A DNA stretch of 64,000 bases from Nonomuraea endophytica (GTDB lineage: Bacteria; Actinomycetota; Actinomycetes; Streptosporangiales; Streptosporangiaceae): positions 737,245 through 801,244 of the forward strand of contig NZ_JACHIN010000002.1 in the NCBI RefSeq assembly GCF_014203235.1, read 5' to 3'. Of this stretch, positions 63,170 to 64,000 are shown piece after piece (position 1 is the stretch's first letter; each line of letters begins with the position of its first letter). The notes below the pieces were generated by a model. It saw nothing but the letters and a program-made list of their open reading frames with translations, was not told the DNA's origin and did no database searches. The translations under genes and the position numbers were made by a program.

Positions 63170-64000
63170 CAGTCCTCGCTGTCCCAGACCGGGGCCATGT
63201 CCCGGGCGATCTTGATGTCGTCGTTGCTGGTGCCCGCGGCCACCATCGGCCAGACCATAGCGTCCTGGTGGACCACGAAGTCGACCACGACGGGCACGTC
63301 GTTGATCTCCATGGCCTTCTTGATGGTCGCGTCCACGTCTTCGGGGCGTTCGCACCGCAGACCGACACAACCATAGGCCTCGGCGAGCTTCACGAAGTCG
63401 GGGATGCGGCGGGTGGTCTGCAGGTCGGTGTTGGAGTAGCGCTTGTCGTAGAACAGGGTCTGCCACTGGCGGACCATGCCGAGGTTACCGTTGTTGATGA
63501 CCGCGATCTTGATCGGCACGCCTTCGATGGCGCAGGTGGCCAGCTCCTGGTTGGTCATCTGGAAGCAGCCGTCGCCGTCGATCGCCCACACGGTCGCCTC
63601 GGGCCGGCCCATCTTGGCGCCCATCGCGGCCGGAACGGCGAAGCCCATCGTGCCGAGCCCGCCGGAGTTGATGAACGTGCCCGGGTTCTCGTAGTCGATG
63701 AACTGCGACGCCCACATCTGGTGCTGCCCGACCCCGGCCACGTAGTACGTCTCCGGCCCGGCGATGGCGCTGAGCCGCTGCATCACGTACTGCGGGGCCA
63801 GCGAGCCGTCCTCGAACTCGTCGTAGCCCAGCGGGTAGGTCTCCTTGTAGCCGTTGAGCAGCGTCCACCAGTCGGTGTAGTCGCCCTTGCCGGCGGTCCC
63901 GACGGCGCCGATGAGGTCGGTGATGACCTCCTTGCAGTCGCCCACGATCGGGACGTCCGCGTGGCGGTTCTTGGAGATCTCGGCCGGGTCGATGTCCGCG
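63169..64000 (-). CDS. ilvB: Acetolactate synthase large subunit, C-terminal part
   Basis: The frame runs off the window end at 63999. The visible 276 residues are the C-terminal TPP-binding half: [25 protein letters not shown] and [12 protein letters not shown] hold the GDG and N of the thiamine site, and QLWHQ-like region [11 protein letters not shown] precedes. It heads ilvB-ilvN-ilvC. Confidence 0.96.

Overview
This window is high-GC chromosomal DNA from a filamentous actinomycete, probably of the Streptosporangiales (Nonomuraea or Streptosporangium-like). The evidence is very high third-position GC, many GTG and TTG starts, an F420-pathway cofC gene, an MhuD-type heme-degrading monooxygenase, lone Asp23/Gls24 genes with an AmaP anchor, and the gene order cofC / plsC-gpsA-ddl / hup / leuDC / ndgR / gltX / cimA / ilvE / leuB / serA / ilvC-ilvN-ilvB. 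That order is the conserved amino-acid block of actinobacterial chromosomes. The genus is an inference; the core gene calls are firm.

Layout. 1-9.2 kb: an Lrp/AsnC tail, a DUF3515 lipoprotein, ddl-gpsA-plsC on the minus strand, divergent cofC, an MFS exporter, a small OB-fold-like protein, HU, and leuC-leuD facing their IclR regulator ndgR. 9.2-17.6 kb: an unknown acidic protein, a six-gene translationally coupled Asp23/AmaP envelope-stress operon, FAH hydrolase with gltX, and a MATE exporter with divergent PadR. 17.6-24.8 kb: M3 peptidase, tRNA-Gln and two tandem tRNA-Glu, an MhuD-like protein, a methyltransferase, an HD hydrolase and a secreted heparinase-type lyase. 24.8-33.2 kb: a secreted amidase, cimA behind an apparent BCAA leader-peptide attenuator, a DsbA-like protein, a Uma2 nuclease, ilvE and leuB. 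33.3-41.3 kb: a c-di-AMP riboswitch in front of an NlpC/P60 hydrolase, then a sugar-uptake locus (ROK repressor, binding protein, ATPase, permease, ROK kinase). 41.3-51.6 kb: a tiny conserved-looking ORF, serA, an SseB-like protein, a GPH transporter, a methyltransferase, a hendecad coiled-coil membrane protein, and an FtsX-ATPase-PadR operon. 51.6-64 kb: PBP4-type carboxypeptidase, a CAP-domain protein, a MarR/EamA pair, a frameshifted LuxR-family ATPase regulator, a DHA2 exporter, and ilvC-ilvN-ilvB (cut by the window end).

How the genes work together. Branched-chain amino-acid synthesis is nearly complete here: ilvB/N/C, cimA, leuB, leuC/D, ilvE, with ndgR as local regulator and an attenuator before cimA. 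Several secreted wall enzymes (NlpC/P60, amidase, PBP4, Ddl) serve peptidoglycan synthesis and turnover. Four transporters sit next to their own PadR or MarR regulators with visible operator palindromes.

The least ordinary features are the leader peptide plus terminator before cimA, a dispersed 121-bp intergenic repeat found just after gene ends, a roughly 160-residue low-complexity insertion inside a ROK repressor, a one-base frameshift in the LuxR-family regulator, an array of inverted CTGCCCCAC units after ilvE, and a hairpin that hides the ribosome-binding site of a coiled-coil gene. No CRISPR array, prophage or insertion sequence was seen.
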